Origin: an uncultured bacterium
Lineage (GTDB): Bacteria; CSSED10-310; CALFER01
DNA length: 64,000 nucleotides
Reading direction: 5' to 3'
NCBI GenBank assembly: GCA_937951895.1
Contig: CALFER010000029.1
Span: forward strand, 41,397 to 105,396
Shown here: positions 35,050 through 44,284 of the stretch, in pieces
How positions within the stretch are numbered: position 1 is the first letter of the stretch
Layout of the letters: every line of letters starts with the position of its first letter
Translations under genes and position numbers: made by a program
Notes under the pieces: generated by a model
The model's input: the letters and a program-made list of their open reading frames with translations, nothing else
Told to the model about the DNA's origin: nothing
The model's database searches: none

Positions 35050-35346
35050 TCAGACCGTGACGATCGAATCTTCGGTCCCGTAAACGTTCGGCTGATATCC
35101 GTCGGCTTCCGGATCGTTCGCCCAGAACATGTTGTCGATAAAATACCGGAAGCGATATGCCTGGCCTGCATGGAGGCTGATTGTCACGCTGAAGGAACCA
35201 TCCTTGAGTTTTTTCATGGGGGTTTCCGAGGCGTTCCATTTGTTGAAGTCGCCACACAATTTAATCGAGCCGCAGGGTTGGGCGGGTTGATACTTGAACG
35301 TGACGCGGCACACTTTTTTAGATGCGGAATATGATTTTGAAAGCAT
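35050..35346 (-). CDS. Small glycogen-binding-type (CBM48/AMPK-beta-like) domain protein
   Basis: 98 residues from the ATG at 35346, with GGAG 7 bases upstream; the longer frame has no supporting site. Almost the whole protein is one beta-sandwich with VTFKYQPA, SIKLCGDFNKWNASETPMKK, and YRFRYFIDNMFWANDPEAD, the pattern of isoamylase early-set/AMPK glycogen-binding domains. No enzyme domain is attached. It could bind glycogen or regulate a partner. It stands alone; no glycogen gene is near. Confidence 0.83.
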   Translation of the reverse strand: MLSKSYSASKKVCRVTFKYQPAQPCGSIKLCGDFNKWNASETPMKKLKDGSFSVTISLHAGQAYRFRYFIDNMFWANDPEADGYQPNVYGTEDSIVTV

Positions 35347-35541
35347 TGTTGTCTCCATGGCCGGATACAGATACTGCGATGCCGATCCAGCTGAATCGGG
35401 AATAGACTCCCACCTGCCGGACAGCCCGCCGCCGGCCGTGATGCCCGTCACGCCACGCGACGAAACATGCCCCACCTCCCGAGAATAGGACGATCGGGCA
35501 GGATTCGCAACCGTTTCAGAATGTCGATTTATCGGTGTCGA

Positions 35542-35862
35542 CTAATCGTCGTCCGAATATCGCCGTTCACCATAGCCGCCGTTGTTGCGGCGCGGAGGGC
35601 GACGAGAATCCCGGGGTGTATCCTGAGCGAAATCGACCTTCACGGTGCGTCCCATCAGATCCTTGCCGTTCATCTCCTGAACCGCCTGTTTGGCCGATTC
35701 TTCTTCGACGTACGTCACGAACCCGAATCCCCGTGAACGTCCCGTTTCGCGATCCGTCACGACCGATACCTCGGCGATTTCGCCGAACTGCTCGAATTCA
35801 CGGCGCAGTACATCGGTGTTGATCTCCCACTTCAATCCTCCAACGAAAATCTTCTTACCCAT
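35542..35862 (-). CDS. RRM-domain RNA-binding protein
   Basis: 106 residues from the ATG at 35862, preceded by GAGGAGG. A single RNA recognition motif: RNP2 is KIFVGGL and RNP1 is RGFGFVTYV. It is followed by a short Arg/Gly/Asn-rich tail (RRPPRRNNGGYGERR). Such small RRM proteins are widespread in bacteria and are often cold- or stress-induced RNA chaperones. Transcribed alone, with about 240 bases between it and the divergent epimerase gene. Confidence 0.95.
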   Translation of the reverse strand: MGKKIFVGGLKWEINTDVLRREFEQFGEIAEVSVVTDRETGRSRGFGFVTYVEEESAKQAVQEMNGKDLMGRTVKVDFAQDTPRDSRRPPRRNNGGYGERRYSDDD

Positions 35863-36052
35863 CATATCCTCCTCGAACAGGAACAGAACCTTTCCGGTAA
35901 CCCGGATGTGTGACAGTGAACGGCATTCGTTCACGCAGATATACTTTTGGATTGTATTTATTCAGAAACTTCGTCATGCGATGCTTGCTTCATGTCCATT
36001 GGCGCCTTTTTAGCGCATCCGAATTCGTCTGTCAATAGATGCTGCGATGCTT

Positions 36053-36058
36053 TATACT
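36053..36058 (+). promoter_or_regulatory. Possible -10 box of the epimerase gene
   Basis: TATACT lies 43 bases before the ATG at 36101; no convincing -35 was found (TGTCAA at the right distance). If real, it rules out the upstream ATG at 36047. Confidence 0.3.
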
Positions 36059-36100
36059 GATTTCAAAGTCGCGCACTCCGATCGGGAGGAAATCCGAGCG

Positions 36101-37081
36101 ATGCGGTTCAGGATCGAAGAATCAAAGGGTCACGTCGGACGGATCATCTCGATCCGCGATACCATCACCTCAGGCTCGGCATCCATCCTTCCGGATCGCG
36201 GCGCCCGTCTCGATCGGCTCGACCTTCCTTTCTCCGGTTCTCTCCGAAACCTGATCGATGGTCCTGGCGATGCAATCGACGACCCCTGGTACAAGAACGC
36301 CCTGCTGATTCCGTTCCCGAGCCGACTGCCCGGCGGCTCCTTCGAATGGAACAACCGCCATTACGTTCTCCCCTGCAACTTCCCCGATTCCGGGATCGCA
36401 CTCCACGGATTCTTCGCGGACAGACCGTTCCGGATCACCTCCACACAGTCGACCGATACGTCGATGACCCTGGTCACATCTTCGAGATACTCCGGGGACA
36501 TCGAGGGATTCCCCTTCCCTTTCGATGTTGTTCTGACCGATACGCTCGATACGGATCCGTCCTTCACGCGCACCATCACGATCCGCAATCGCGCGCACAT
36601 CCCAATCCCGATGATGGCGGGCTGGCACCCGTACTTCAGTCTCGACACGTCCCTGAATGGACTCGTTCTCGGTGTCCCCTCAACCGAGCGGATGGAATTG
36701 GATGCGAGCATGCTGCCGACCGGACGGACGATCGATACCCGATGGTTCGATTCCGGCGCGCCGATCGGCCTTCGATCCCTCAACGACGGATTCCGGATGC
36801 CGTGTTCCACGATACCATTCTCCGTATCGCTGTCCGATCCGGCTTCCGGTCTGCTTCTGCGGATCGGGATCGACCGTGGTCCGGCACAATTCCGCATCGT
36901 GCATCTCTTTACACCGCCATCCCGCACATCGATTTCAATCGAACCCCTCACCGGATACGGGTTCGGCCTGAACACCGGACTCGATCGGCTGATTCTCGAT
37001 CCGAACGCTTCGTTCTCCGCGTCGTATCGGATCACGCTCACCTCCATTTTCTCCGGGAACTCCGAATCATCTCCGGATTGA
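36101..37081 (+). CDS. Aldose 1-epimerase (mutarotase) family protein
   Basis: 326 residues from the ATG at 36101 (GGAGG 11 bases upstream). The galactose-mutarotase-like beta-sandwich is supported by NALLIPFPSRLPGGSFEWN, then GIALHGFFADRPF (first active-site His region), AGWHPYFSL (second His) and a late EPLTGYGFGLN with the catalytic Glu. These enzymes interconvert sugar anomers or, in the YeaD branch, hexose-6-phosphates. No sugar operon is adjacent. It is followed after 128 bases by the flavoprotein gene. Confidence 0.85.
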   Translation: MRFRIEESKGHVGRIISIRDTITSGSASILPDRGARLDRLDLPFSGSLRNLIDGPGDAIDDPWYKNALLIPFPSRLPGGSFEWNNRHYVLPCNFPDSGIALHGFFADRPFRITSTQSTDTSMTLVTSSRYSGDIEGFPFPFDVVLTDTLDTDPSFTRTITIRNRAHIPIPMMAGWHPYFSLDTSLNGLVLGVPSTERMELDASMLPTGRTIDTRWFDSGAPIGLRSLNDGFRMPCSTIPFSVSLSDPASGLLLRIGIDRGPAQFRIVHLFTPPSRTSISIEPLTGYGFGLNTGLDRLILDPNASFSASYRITLTSIFSGNSESSPD

Positions 37082-37209
37082 TCCCCGGCCGGCAATCTGA
37101 TAGGTAGGGGACACCGAGGTTATGTCAGGTTGAAATCAACCATCCCGGCCTCAGCCAGAAGACCTGTTCTGCAGGAATCGATGATCGTGCAGGCACCGGG
37201 GAGAGAGGG

Positions 37210-38118
37210 ATGGAAGTATTCGATACGGTTATCGTCGGCGCGGGGCCGGCGGGATGCGCGGCAGCGCTTCACAGTCTCAGGTATGACACCAGGATGCGTC
37301 TGGTTTCGGACGAACCCGTCGGAGGCCTGCTGGGAGCCGCATCCCGGGTCGACAATTATCCCGGCTTCCCGTCTCGCCCGCCGGGCTCCTCGATCTCGCG
37401 GATTCTCGCCCGTCAACTCGCGGCAAACGGAATCACTCCTTACCGGCACCGCATCTCCTCCATCACATCGACCGGAACCGGTTTCCTGCTGACAACCGCC
37501 TCAGGAAATCGATTTGAATCCCGCACCGTTCTTCTCTGCACAGGAACGGCCCCGATCGAGTGGACGCTTCCGGGCGGAATCGATCCCGATGCTGCCCCGC
37601 GGATCCTCCGTGACATCCGGCTTCTCCCGGAGACGCTCGACGGCGCGCCTGTCGCGATCATCGGAAGTGGTGAAGCGGCCCTCGATTCGGCACTCAGCGC
37701 CCATTCCCGTCTCGGATGCCCGATTGTATTCACTCGAGGTAACCGGTTGAAGGCATCGGATACGCTTGTAAAACGATTCACACAATCCGGAATCCGCTGG
37801 GTCAGGGGGCTCGAAGCGCAGTCTTTGCGATCGGATTCCGATCGGATGACACTTGAATCGCGGGTGGACGGCAAACTGTCGCGAGACACATTCCGACACA
37901 TCGTGGTCTGCATCGGCCGGAGCCCGCGATGGGAACGGCTCCGGGATCTCGGGTCGAACGCACCTCCCAGGCACATCGAAACCGGCATAGACGGGGTGTT
38001 TGCAGCGGGAGATCTCATCACAAGTCACGAGCGCTACGCCGGCATTGCGATCGGGGACGGCATTGAAGCAATCGAGCGAGCGCGACGTTATCTACTGGAA
38101 AGGAACACGACGGCATGA
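37210..38118 (+). CDS. Thioredoxin-reductase-like flavoprotein without redox-active Cys pair
   Basis: 302 residues. FAD fold VIVGAGPAGCAAALHS at the N-terminus, NAD(P) fold VAIIGSGEAALDSALSAHS in the middle, and GVFAAGDLITS for the FAD-binding end. The layout is that of thioredoxin reductase, but the CxxC that should sit just before the NAD(P) fold is missing; the region has ILRDIRLLPETL. It may therefore reduce a protein or cofactor directly by flavin, like ferredoxin-NADP reductases of this class. Its stop overlaps the next start as ATGA, tying it to the RlmN-like radical SAM enzyme, for which it could provide electrons. Confidence 0.85.
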   Translation: MEVFDTVIVGAGPAGCAAALHSLRYDTRMRLVSDEPVGGLLGAASRVDNYPGFPSRPPGSSISRILARQLAANGITPYRHRISSITSTGTGFLLTTASGNRFESRTVLLCTGTAPIEWTLPGGIDPDAAPRILRDIRLLPETLDGAPVAIIGSGEAALDSALSAHSRLGCPIVFTRGNRLKASDTLVKRFTQSGIRWVRGLEAQSLRSDSDRMTLESRVDGKLSRDTFRHIVVCIGRSPRWERLRDLGSNAPPRHIETGIDGVFAAGDLITSHERYAGIAIGDGIEAIERARRYLLERNTTA

Positions 38119-39050
38119 AATCGATCGACACGATCCCGGGGCGAGGCCTTTATGAAATGGTGGGGATTTCCGGTGATCCGGATGTCGCCGAGGTTGCGGT
38201 TCTGCGTTTTCGAAGCGACGACAGGCATTGCGTCGAGTGCGTCGACGGACTGGATATCCGGCACCCCCGCCGCCACAAATGGATCATCAATGTCTCGACG
38301 CAATTCGGCTGCCCGGTTCGCTGTGATTTCTGTGATGCGGGAGGTGCATATCACGGCAATCTCTCTTGTGAGGAGATCGCGGATCAGATCCGGTTCGTCG
38401 CCGACCGGCATCCCGATGAGGTGGGGCGGTGCGAGAAACTGAAGGTGCATTTCGCGAGAATGGGAGAACCGGCGCTCAACGACGACGTGCTCGAGGTGAT
38501 CCGGACACTCCCGGAGATCCTTCCGGCGCCGGGTCTGTGGTGTTGCGTCGCGACGGTGGCCCCCTCCCGGAGAATGGCTTGGTTTGACCGGCTGATTCGC
38601 CTGAAGAACGAGCGGTATGTCGGGCGGTTCCAGCTTCAGTTCTCCATCAACACGACCGATGAAGCGCTCCGGGAAAGGCTCTATCATGTGCCGGTCATGT
38701 CTTTCGATCGACTGGCGGGGTTGGGGCGGAGTTTTTTCGTGAATGGAGACCGCAGAATCGTGCTCAATTTCGCCCTGTCTCAGGACTGGTCATTCGACAC
38801 GGACAGCGTGGCGAGGTGGTTTTCCCCTGAGCATTTCGCGATCAAGGTTACACCTCTGAATCCGACGCAAACGGGAGGTTCGAACGCACTGGAGTCTGCC
38901 ATCGGCGGATCCGATGAGTGTCATGTGAGACGCAAACTGATGGAACTCGAACGCCTCGGATACGATGTCATCCTGAGCATCAACGATGAGCGGGAAAACC
39001 GGGTGAGGAGCAATTGCGGTCAGGCGGTGCGCGTAGTCGCGGGATCTTGA
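38115..39050 (+). CDS. RlmN-like radical SAM protein
   Basis: 311 residues. Radical SAM cluster CPVRCDFC follows the strand INVSTQFG, and HGNLSCEEIADQIRFV mirrors the RlmN/Cfr layout. The motif MGEPALN stands where RlmN has GMGEPL(L)N. Near the end NCGQAV keeps the Cys of the RlmN-type CGQ motif. RlmN and Cfr methylate adenine C2 or C8 in RNA through that Cys. This protein is shorter (typical RlmN is about 350-380) and lacks the usual N-terminal accessory domain, so it may act on another substrate. It overlaps the flavoprotein gene by 4 bases. Confidence 0.82.
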   Translation: MKSIDTIPGRGLYEMVGISGDPDVAEVAVLRFRSDDRHCVECVDGLDIRHPRRHKWIINVSTQFGCPVRCDFCDAGGAYHGNLSCEEIADQIRFVADRHPDEVGRCEKLKVHFARMGEPALNDDVLEVIRTLPEILPAPGLWCCVATVAPSRRMAWFDRLIRLKNERYVGRFQLQFSINTTDEALRERLYHVPVMSFDRLAGLGRSFFVNGDRRIVLNFALSQDWSFDTDSVARWFSPEHFAIKVTPLNPTQTGGSNALESAIGGSDECHVRRKLMELERLGYDVILSINDERENRVRSNCGQAVRVVAGS

Positions 39051-39102
39051 CAATGCATCCTGCGCCGTTCATTCTTCGTTCAGAATGTAAAGGAATTTTT
39101 GA

Positions 39103-40431
39103 ATGAAGAAATGGCCGTTCATCAAGCGTCTGAAGAGAGGTATCCGCGAGATTATCGGGATGGAGCGGTTTCCTGATTCGCCCGCATCAGAACCCGGGCA
39201 GGCCGCGACGATCGATGTCCGTGATGTGATTGCACACACGACGCGCGCTCAGTTCAACGCTGCAGCAGACGCGTATTATTCCTCGATGCATTCAACCGAT
39301 TTCCAGCTGGCCAAACCGTTTTCCGATGCGATGCACACACCGCTCGCCATCACAAAACTGGGCCTGACGTTACAGGGCATGCGCCTGAGTGCCGGAATGC
39401 GGATTCTGGATTTCGGATCGGGTTGCTGTGGAATCGGAAAAGTACTGACTCAGATGCAACTCCGAGTCATCTGTCTGGACGTATCCCCCACCGCATTGAA
39501 ACTCGGACGTTGCCTGTTCCGGGATCATCCGCCGGTCGGACGTTTCGCCGAGCCACGGTTTATCGTCTTCGACGGCCGCAATGTTCCCCTCGCAGACTCG
39601 TCCGTGGAGCGGATCCTGGCGTTCGATGTGTTCCATCATGTCCCGGATCAGAAGGCGATGATCGATGAATTTTTCCGGATCCTGACGCCCGGAGGCATTG
39701 CCGGATTCTGCGAACCCGGTCCGAACCACAGTCGTTCGCCGCAGTCGCAATCCGAGATGCAGTTGTATCATGTGCTGGAAAACGACATCCGGATCGACGA
39801 GATTCACTCGCATGCACTGCGAACGGGTTTTGAGCGGATCGAGGTCATCGGCAATCCCGCCGACGTCTGCCTCTGTTCGCTGGACCGATTCAAATCGCTA
39901 CTGCGCTGCAACGATCCGGCGGACATGGATGCTTATCTCGAGTTCACCCGCGCGGCGATATGGGAACAGAGGATGTTTATGCTTCACAAGAGCGGTTCGG
40001 GCGAGCAGGACAGTCGAACGGGTACCGGGCTGGACGCCGCCATCCGGATCATTGACAGTCCAGGCATGCCCGTGCGTGATCCGGGGTTTCGCTTGCGACT
40101 GGGCATTCAGAACACGGGAATGGCCGTCTGGCTTCCGTCATCGAGCGACTTCGGTCCGGTGAATCTCGGCGTGCATCTCCTCTCGCCTGATCTCGAAATC
40201 ATCAATTACGACTTTTTCCGGGCAGACCTCCCGCATCGCGACGGGGGCATCCGGCCGGGGGACGCATTCGAAATGGAGGTCGGGATCCCCTCACCCGGTC
40301 CCGGCCGATACATGCTCGAATTCGATCTCGTGTCGGAACGCGTCACCTGGTTTGCCTCGACCGGCAGTCATCCTGTATACCTTGCGCTGGAGGTTACCCG
40401 TGATGACACCGACGCCGCCGACACGACCTGA
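39103..40431 (+). CDS. Methyltransferase with C-terminal beta-sandwich domain
   Basis: 442 residues; AAGGA precedes the ATG. The class I SAM fold lies at about 95-240: LDFGSGCCGIGKVL (motif I), VICLDVSP (motif II), and RILAFDVFHHVPDQ. About 120 residues at the C-terminus form a separate beta domain (FRLRLGIQNTGMAVWLP, then LGVHLL, PGRYMLEFDLV, and WFASTGSHPV). This resembles the sugar-binding type of domain found on O-antigen transport and glycan-modifying proteins. I infer methylation of a surface glycan or its lipid-linked precursor. It overlaps the start of the MFS gene. Confidence 0.8.
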   Translation: MKKWPFIKRLKRGIREIIGMERFPDSPASEPGQAATIDVRDVIAHTTRAQFNAAADAYYSSMHSTDFQLAKPFSDAMHTPLAITKLGLTLQGMRLSAGMRILDFGSGCCGIGKVLTQMQLRVICLDVSPTALKLGRCLFRDHPPVGRFAEPRFIVFDGRNVPLADSSVERILAFDVFHHVPDQKAMIDEFFRILTPGGIAGFCEPGPNHSRSPQSQSEMQLYHVLENDIRIDEIHSHALRTGFERIEVIGNPADVCLCSLDRFKSLLRCNDPADMDAYLEFTRAAIWEQRMFMLHKSGSGEQDSRTGTGLDAAIRIIDSPGMPVRDPGFRLRLGIQNTGMAVWLPSSSDFGPVNLGVHLLSPDLEIINYDFFRADLPHRDGGIRPGDAFEMEVGIPSPGPGRYMLEFDLVSERVTWFASTGSHPVYLALEVTRDDTDAADTT

Positions 40432-41797
40432 TTCCGCTCCGCTGCCTGCCGTTCTGTTCATTGCCACCGTTGTTTCATTTCTGACGCCGTTCATGGGGTC
40501 CGCGGTGCATATTGCATCACCGGCGATGTCCGAACTCCCCGGAATGACGGCACTCGGGATCAACTGGGTATCGACGGCCTATCTGCTGGCTGCCGCGGTC
40601 TGTCTGGTGCCCGCGGGCCGTCTGGGCGACATCACGGGCCGCAATCGCATCTTCACCCTCGGGCTGCTCATTTTTATTGTCTCTTCGATCGCCTGCGCCG
40701 CCGCCCGATCACCCCTCAGCCTGATCACGTCGCGAGTCATTCAGGGGATGGGCACGGCGATGATATTCGGGACCAGCATGGCGATTCTTGTTTCGGTCGC
40801 CCCGCCCGAGCAGCGTGGACGAGTGCTGGGGATCAATGTATCCGCAGTGTATCTCGGACTGAGCCTCGGCCCGGTCATCGGCGGATTCATGACGCAGGCA
40901 TTCGGGTGGCGGAGCATTTTCCTGGCGATGGCGCCGGCGGGACTGATCGCGTTGGTTCTCCGGCTGCTCTTTCTGAGGGGTGAGTGGGCGGATGCGCGGG
41001 AGGAGCCGTTCGACTGGATGGGATCGGTGCTGTATTCGGTGTCGCTCATTTCGATTATTTACGGGTTTTCGAAGATCCCGTCAGAGCTTGGTTTCGGAGC
41101 GTGTCTGGCGGGTTTTGTGCTGCTGGGGCTGTTTGTGTTTGCATCGAGCCGGATGCGATATCCCGTGATGAACACGCGGCTGCTTCTGAGCAACAGACCG
41201 TTTGCTCTGTCGAATCTGGCGGCGTTGATCCATTATGCGGCGACCTTCGGGATCACATTTCTGCTGAGTCTGTATCTGCAGTACATCAAGGGGATGTCGG
41301 CGCGCGAGGCGGGGCTGATGCTGGTGATTCAGCCGGCGTTCATGACGGTTCTGTCGCCGCTGGCCGGGAGGCTGTCGGATCGGTTCGCGCCCTGGAAACT
41401 GGCGTCTTCCGGGATGGCGGTGTCGGCGTTGGGACTTGTGTCGCTGATTGTCCTCGACCATGAGACTTCGATGGCGTACATCCTGGGATCGCAGGTGTTG
41501 ATCGGAGTCGGGTTTGCATTCTTTTCGTCGCCGAACACGCATGCGGTGATGAGTGCTGTCGAGCGGAAGTTTCTGGGGGTGGCCTCGGGAGCGCTCGGAA
41601 CGATGCGGCTGGTCGGGCAGATGCTGAGCATGGGGATCATCATGATTCTGTTTTCAGTGTGGATCGGGGATTCCCGGATCACGCCGGAGCGATACGGGGC
41701 GTTTCTGAAGGCGTCTGAGGCGGCGTTCTGGGTGTTTTCCGCGGCAGCGGTTGCGGGGGTATTCGTGTCGCTGGGGCGGTCAAACAAGGCCGAATGA
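40403..41797 (+). CDS. MFS transporter, drug-exporter (DHA2) type
   Basis: 464 residues from the ATG at 40403, with GGAGG 8 bases upstream and inside the end of the methyltransferase gene. Twelve to fourteen membrane helices. Motif A-like segment GRLGDITGRNRIF after helix 2, and the exporter motif C-like stretch YLGLSLGPVIGGF in helix 5. These fit proton-driven export of drugs or small molecules. The substrate cannot be told; linkage to a methyltransferase suggests export of a modified product, which is inference. Confidence 0.88.
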   Translation: MTPTPPTRPDSAPLPAVLFIATVVSFLTPFMGSAVHIASPAMSELPGMTALGINWVSTAYLLAAAVCLVPAGRLGDITGRNRIFTLGLLIFIVSSIACAAARSPLSLITSRVIQGMGTAMIFGTSMAILVSVAPPEQRGRVLGINVSAVYLGLSLGPVIGGFMTQAFGWRSIFLAMAPAGLIALVLRLLFLRGEWADAREEPFDWMGSVLYSVSLISIIYGFSKIPSELGFGACLAGFVLLGLFVFASSRMRYPVMNTRLLLSNRPFALSNLAALIHYAATFGITFLLSLYLQYIKGMSAREAGLMLVIQPAFMTVLSPLAGRLSDRFAPWKLASSGMAVSALGLVSLIVLDHETSMAYILGSQVLIGVGFAFFSSPNTHAVMSAVERKFLGVASGALGTMRLVGQMLSMGIIMILFSVWIGDSRITPERYGAFLKASEAAFWVFSAAAVAGVFVSLGRSNKAE

Positions 41798-41913
41798 ACC
41801 CGGACACCGCCCGATCGCACGAGATGGAGTAAAGAACCAGGACATGGGTGACCGCATCGGTCGCTGCGATTCGATCTGTGCTCGAATGAGAAGCGGATTG
41901 AAAAAAAAACTTC

Positions 41914-41942
41914 TTGACTTTTTAGAAAATTAAAATTATCTA
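41914..41942 (+). promoter_or_regulatory. Predicted promoter of the M14-like peptidase gene
   Basis: TTGACT (41914-41919), 17 AT-rich bases, then TATCTA (41937-41942), inside a strongly AT-rich stretch (41895-42000) unlike the flanking coding DNA. It gives a leader of roughly 130 bases. Confidence 0.45.
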
Positions 41943-42078
41943 TTAAGCAGATCACTAATGCGATGTATTTTCTGAGTAAGAATAATTTAACCTTGAAGTT
42001 TTCGACACTCGGATAAGCTCAACGGAATTTTGTATAGACCCTTTGAGCTTGATCACATCCCAACGAAAGGAGTGCGAC

Positions 42079-43866
42079 GTGAAAAATTCGATCTTGCGGA
42101 GTGTGCTGATGATGAGTTTGTTCTTGAGTAACCAAATGTTTGCAAACAACTTCATGCCGGGTCATTTCAGCGGCATACTCTCGGGGAACGGCTACATCAG
42201 TCCGAACACTGTGCCTGACCCCAGGGGAGGATGCCCCGCAGTAGGATTCAGCGATGACCTGACCGTCAACTCGAAAGTCACCGTATCCAATTTCTGGGCG
42301 AACCGTGCCCAGTGGTATGCTCCGTATCCCGCATCCGAAGGATATGGAACGTACGATGTCCTTGGGTTTGAATCGACCGGTGTTCCCAACCGAATTCAGG
42401 TTAACTTCAGGAACTATCACAAGAGTTCGGTACCGGGAAGCCAGGAGTTATCTGACTATTTCTGGAATTTCCAGGTCAGGATTCCCGCCAATCCGCCGGA
42501 TGAACTCGAACTCGTTCTGGAACTCGAAGATTCATTCCTCTTCGGAGGAACTCCGACAACGATAACCAACGGCTGGTTCGAACCTTTTAAGATCTGGCAT
42601 TGGTTCTCAGCGGATGATCCTCAGGCACGAACGCTGTATGCACCGTTTTTCAGGTTCGTAGAATGGAACACGGTCACGAATCAATGGGTCAATCCGGACC
42701 CGCTCGGCTGGCGCAGGATGGAATCGTTGCCGGTGCAGTTTGGGGATGACAATGGAACACCGCGGAGAATTTTCAAACTGGATGGTATCACATCTCTCCC
42801 GCTGACAGCTCCGAACAACGTCTGGAGAATCCAGGTAGCGACTGGACTGAGCTACACGATTGACCAGAGAGACAGTTTTATAGACAGTATTTCCAACCAC
42901 CCCAATGTGACGCTCCTGTCGATTTCAGCGGCGAACGGGTTGAGTATTCCGACCGGAGTACAGAAGGATTCTCGCGTTCAGCGAGGATTTATCATATCGG
43001 ATTCCGAATCTCAGGAAAAACCCACGATCTACATATGCGCTGGCGAGCATTTCGAGCCGACCGGATGCTACATGGTCGAAGGAATGGTCAACTACATTCT
43101 CGATAACCAGCTCTTCCAGGATTTCAATTTCATCATTTTACCGATCGCCAACATGGATGCATTTACGTGGGCAATCACGCATGTTGTCCCGTATAAAACC
43201 AAATTCATCCAGAACCGATACACGATCAATCCAACCAATTACCTGAACAACGGGATGGAGATCCATGGGGAACCATCAATCCCATGGGGATTCATCGAGT
43301 ACTACAGATCGAGAACGATCCTGAGCCAGGCAATGACTCTTCTTGGGAATAACATCGATCTATGTATCAATATTCATGGAGATCTCGTTCCTCGACCCGA
43401 CGGTTGGATTCAGGATCTCGGCAGAAATGGTCCATGTGTCTATTGGCGGGTTCACACATATCCAGCGGGTCAGTTTTCTTTCAAAGATGTCGTAACTGCC
43501 ACGATGCAGCAACCCTCGATCACATTGCCATACATGGATAAGTTCATCAGAAATCAACCGATGATCATCCCGGAAACCACTTCTTACAGCGGGTTCACAT
43601 TCGGCGGGGAAACTTTGAAGCATATGATCGGCGTTGAGACCTGCCCCAATCTTCTGTACTCCGATTCGCTCTTGCTAGGAAATCCCGAGATGGTGCAGAT
43701 CCCGGTCGTCGATAGTAATGTAACCCCGAATACGACCTATTATGCCACCAAAGACCACTACTATAAGAACAGCGATGTTGATGCGGTGATGAATCCGGAC
43801 TTTCATCGCGATATGGGCGAATTCATGCTCAAACGAATCTGCGAAGCATGGACAACAGTTTACTAG
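42079..43866 (+). CDS. Secreted M14-like metallocarboxypeptidase homologue
   Basis: 595 residues from the GTG at 42079, chosen because AAAGGAG stands just before it and it opens a clean signal peptide (MKNSILRSVLMMSLFLSNQM, then FANNF). The first 300 residues form a beta-rich domain. The second half follows the M14 layout: YICAGEHFEPTG (first metal-ligand region, one residue shorter than the common H-x-G-E type), ILPIANMDAF (the NPDG position), then QNRYTINPTNYLNNG and CINIHGDLVP, where His would be the third zinc ligand. Activity is uncertain. Base composition is clearly more AT-rich than the neighbours, which suggests transfer. Confidence 0.72.
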   Translation: MKNSILRSVLMMSLFLSNQMFANNFMPGHFSGILSGNGYISPNTVPDPRGGCPAVGFSDDLTVNSKVTVSNFWANRAQWYAPYPASEGYGTYDVLGFESTGVPNRIQVNFRNYHKSSVPGSQELSDYFWNFQVRIPANPPDELELVLELEDSFLFGGTPTTITNGWFEPFKIWHWFSADDPQARTLYAPFFRFVEWNTVTNQWVNPDPLGWRRMESLPVQFGDDNGTPRRIFKLDGITSLPLTAPNNVWRIQVATGLSYTIDQRDSFIDSISNHPNVTLLSISAANGLSIPTGVQKDSRVQRGFIISDSESQEKPTIYICAGEHFEPTGCYMVEGMVNYILDNQLFQDFNFIILPIANMDAFTWAITHVVPYKTKFIQNRYTINPTNYLNNGMEIHGEPSIPWGFIEYYRSRTILSQAMTLLGNNIDLCINIHGDLVPRPDGWIQDLGRNGPCVYWRVHTYPAGQFSFKDVVTATMQQPSITLPYMDKFIRNQPMIIPETTSYSGFTFGGETLKHMIGVETCPNLLYSDSLLLGNPEMVQIPVVDSNVTPNTTYYATKDHYYKNSDVDAVMNPDFHRDMGEFMLKRICEAWTTVY

Positions 43867-43917
43867 GGATCACCGCACCGATTGTGCGCTGCTCCTGATC
43901 CTGCAGGAATCTGTCGA

Positions 43918-43956
43918 AGAACCCCTGACGGATAGCACGTCGGGGGTTCTGTTTTC
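43918..43956 (+). terminator. Rho-independent terminator
   Basis: AGAACCCCTGACG (43918-43930) and CGTCGGGGGTTCT (43938-43950) form a 13-bp stem with one G-T pair and a 7-base loop, followed by GTTTTC. It ends the M14-like gene transcript. Confidence 0.85.
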
Positions 43957-43959
43957 AAA

Positions 43960-44284
43960 CACATCGCGTTGTCCCTCACATTTTTGACATCGTCATCGGG
44001 CGATCCGGGATGAACGCCAAGTATCCGTCGTCCATACAGAACACCGCCATCCGTTTGCCGCGGATAATGCCCGTGTGAGACCCATTATCCTGCCGGACAT
44101 CGACGGAATTTCGGATGAGCTGATACTGGCCGTAGACGATGGATCTCCGCGGAGACGTTACCTGAGCGATCGGTTGTGTTCGAACGTATTCCATAAGAGC
44201 TTTCCCGACAGATCGGGTGTGACGGTTCGGCGAGGTGATTATCGGACACTGGACCCGGATCGAGCCCGCGAATCGAAGTTGAGT
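43960..44284. other. Intergenic stretch without a recognisable gene
   Basis: About 325 bases between the terminator and the dispersed repeat. Frames are open on both strands (about 110 codons on minus, 70 on plus), but neither has a ribosome site or any motif I know. The minus frame begins in the repeat itself. It may be a decayed gene or mobile-element remnant. Confidence 0.4.
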
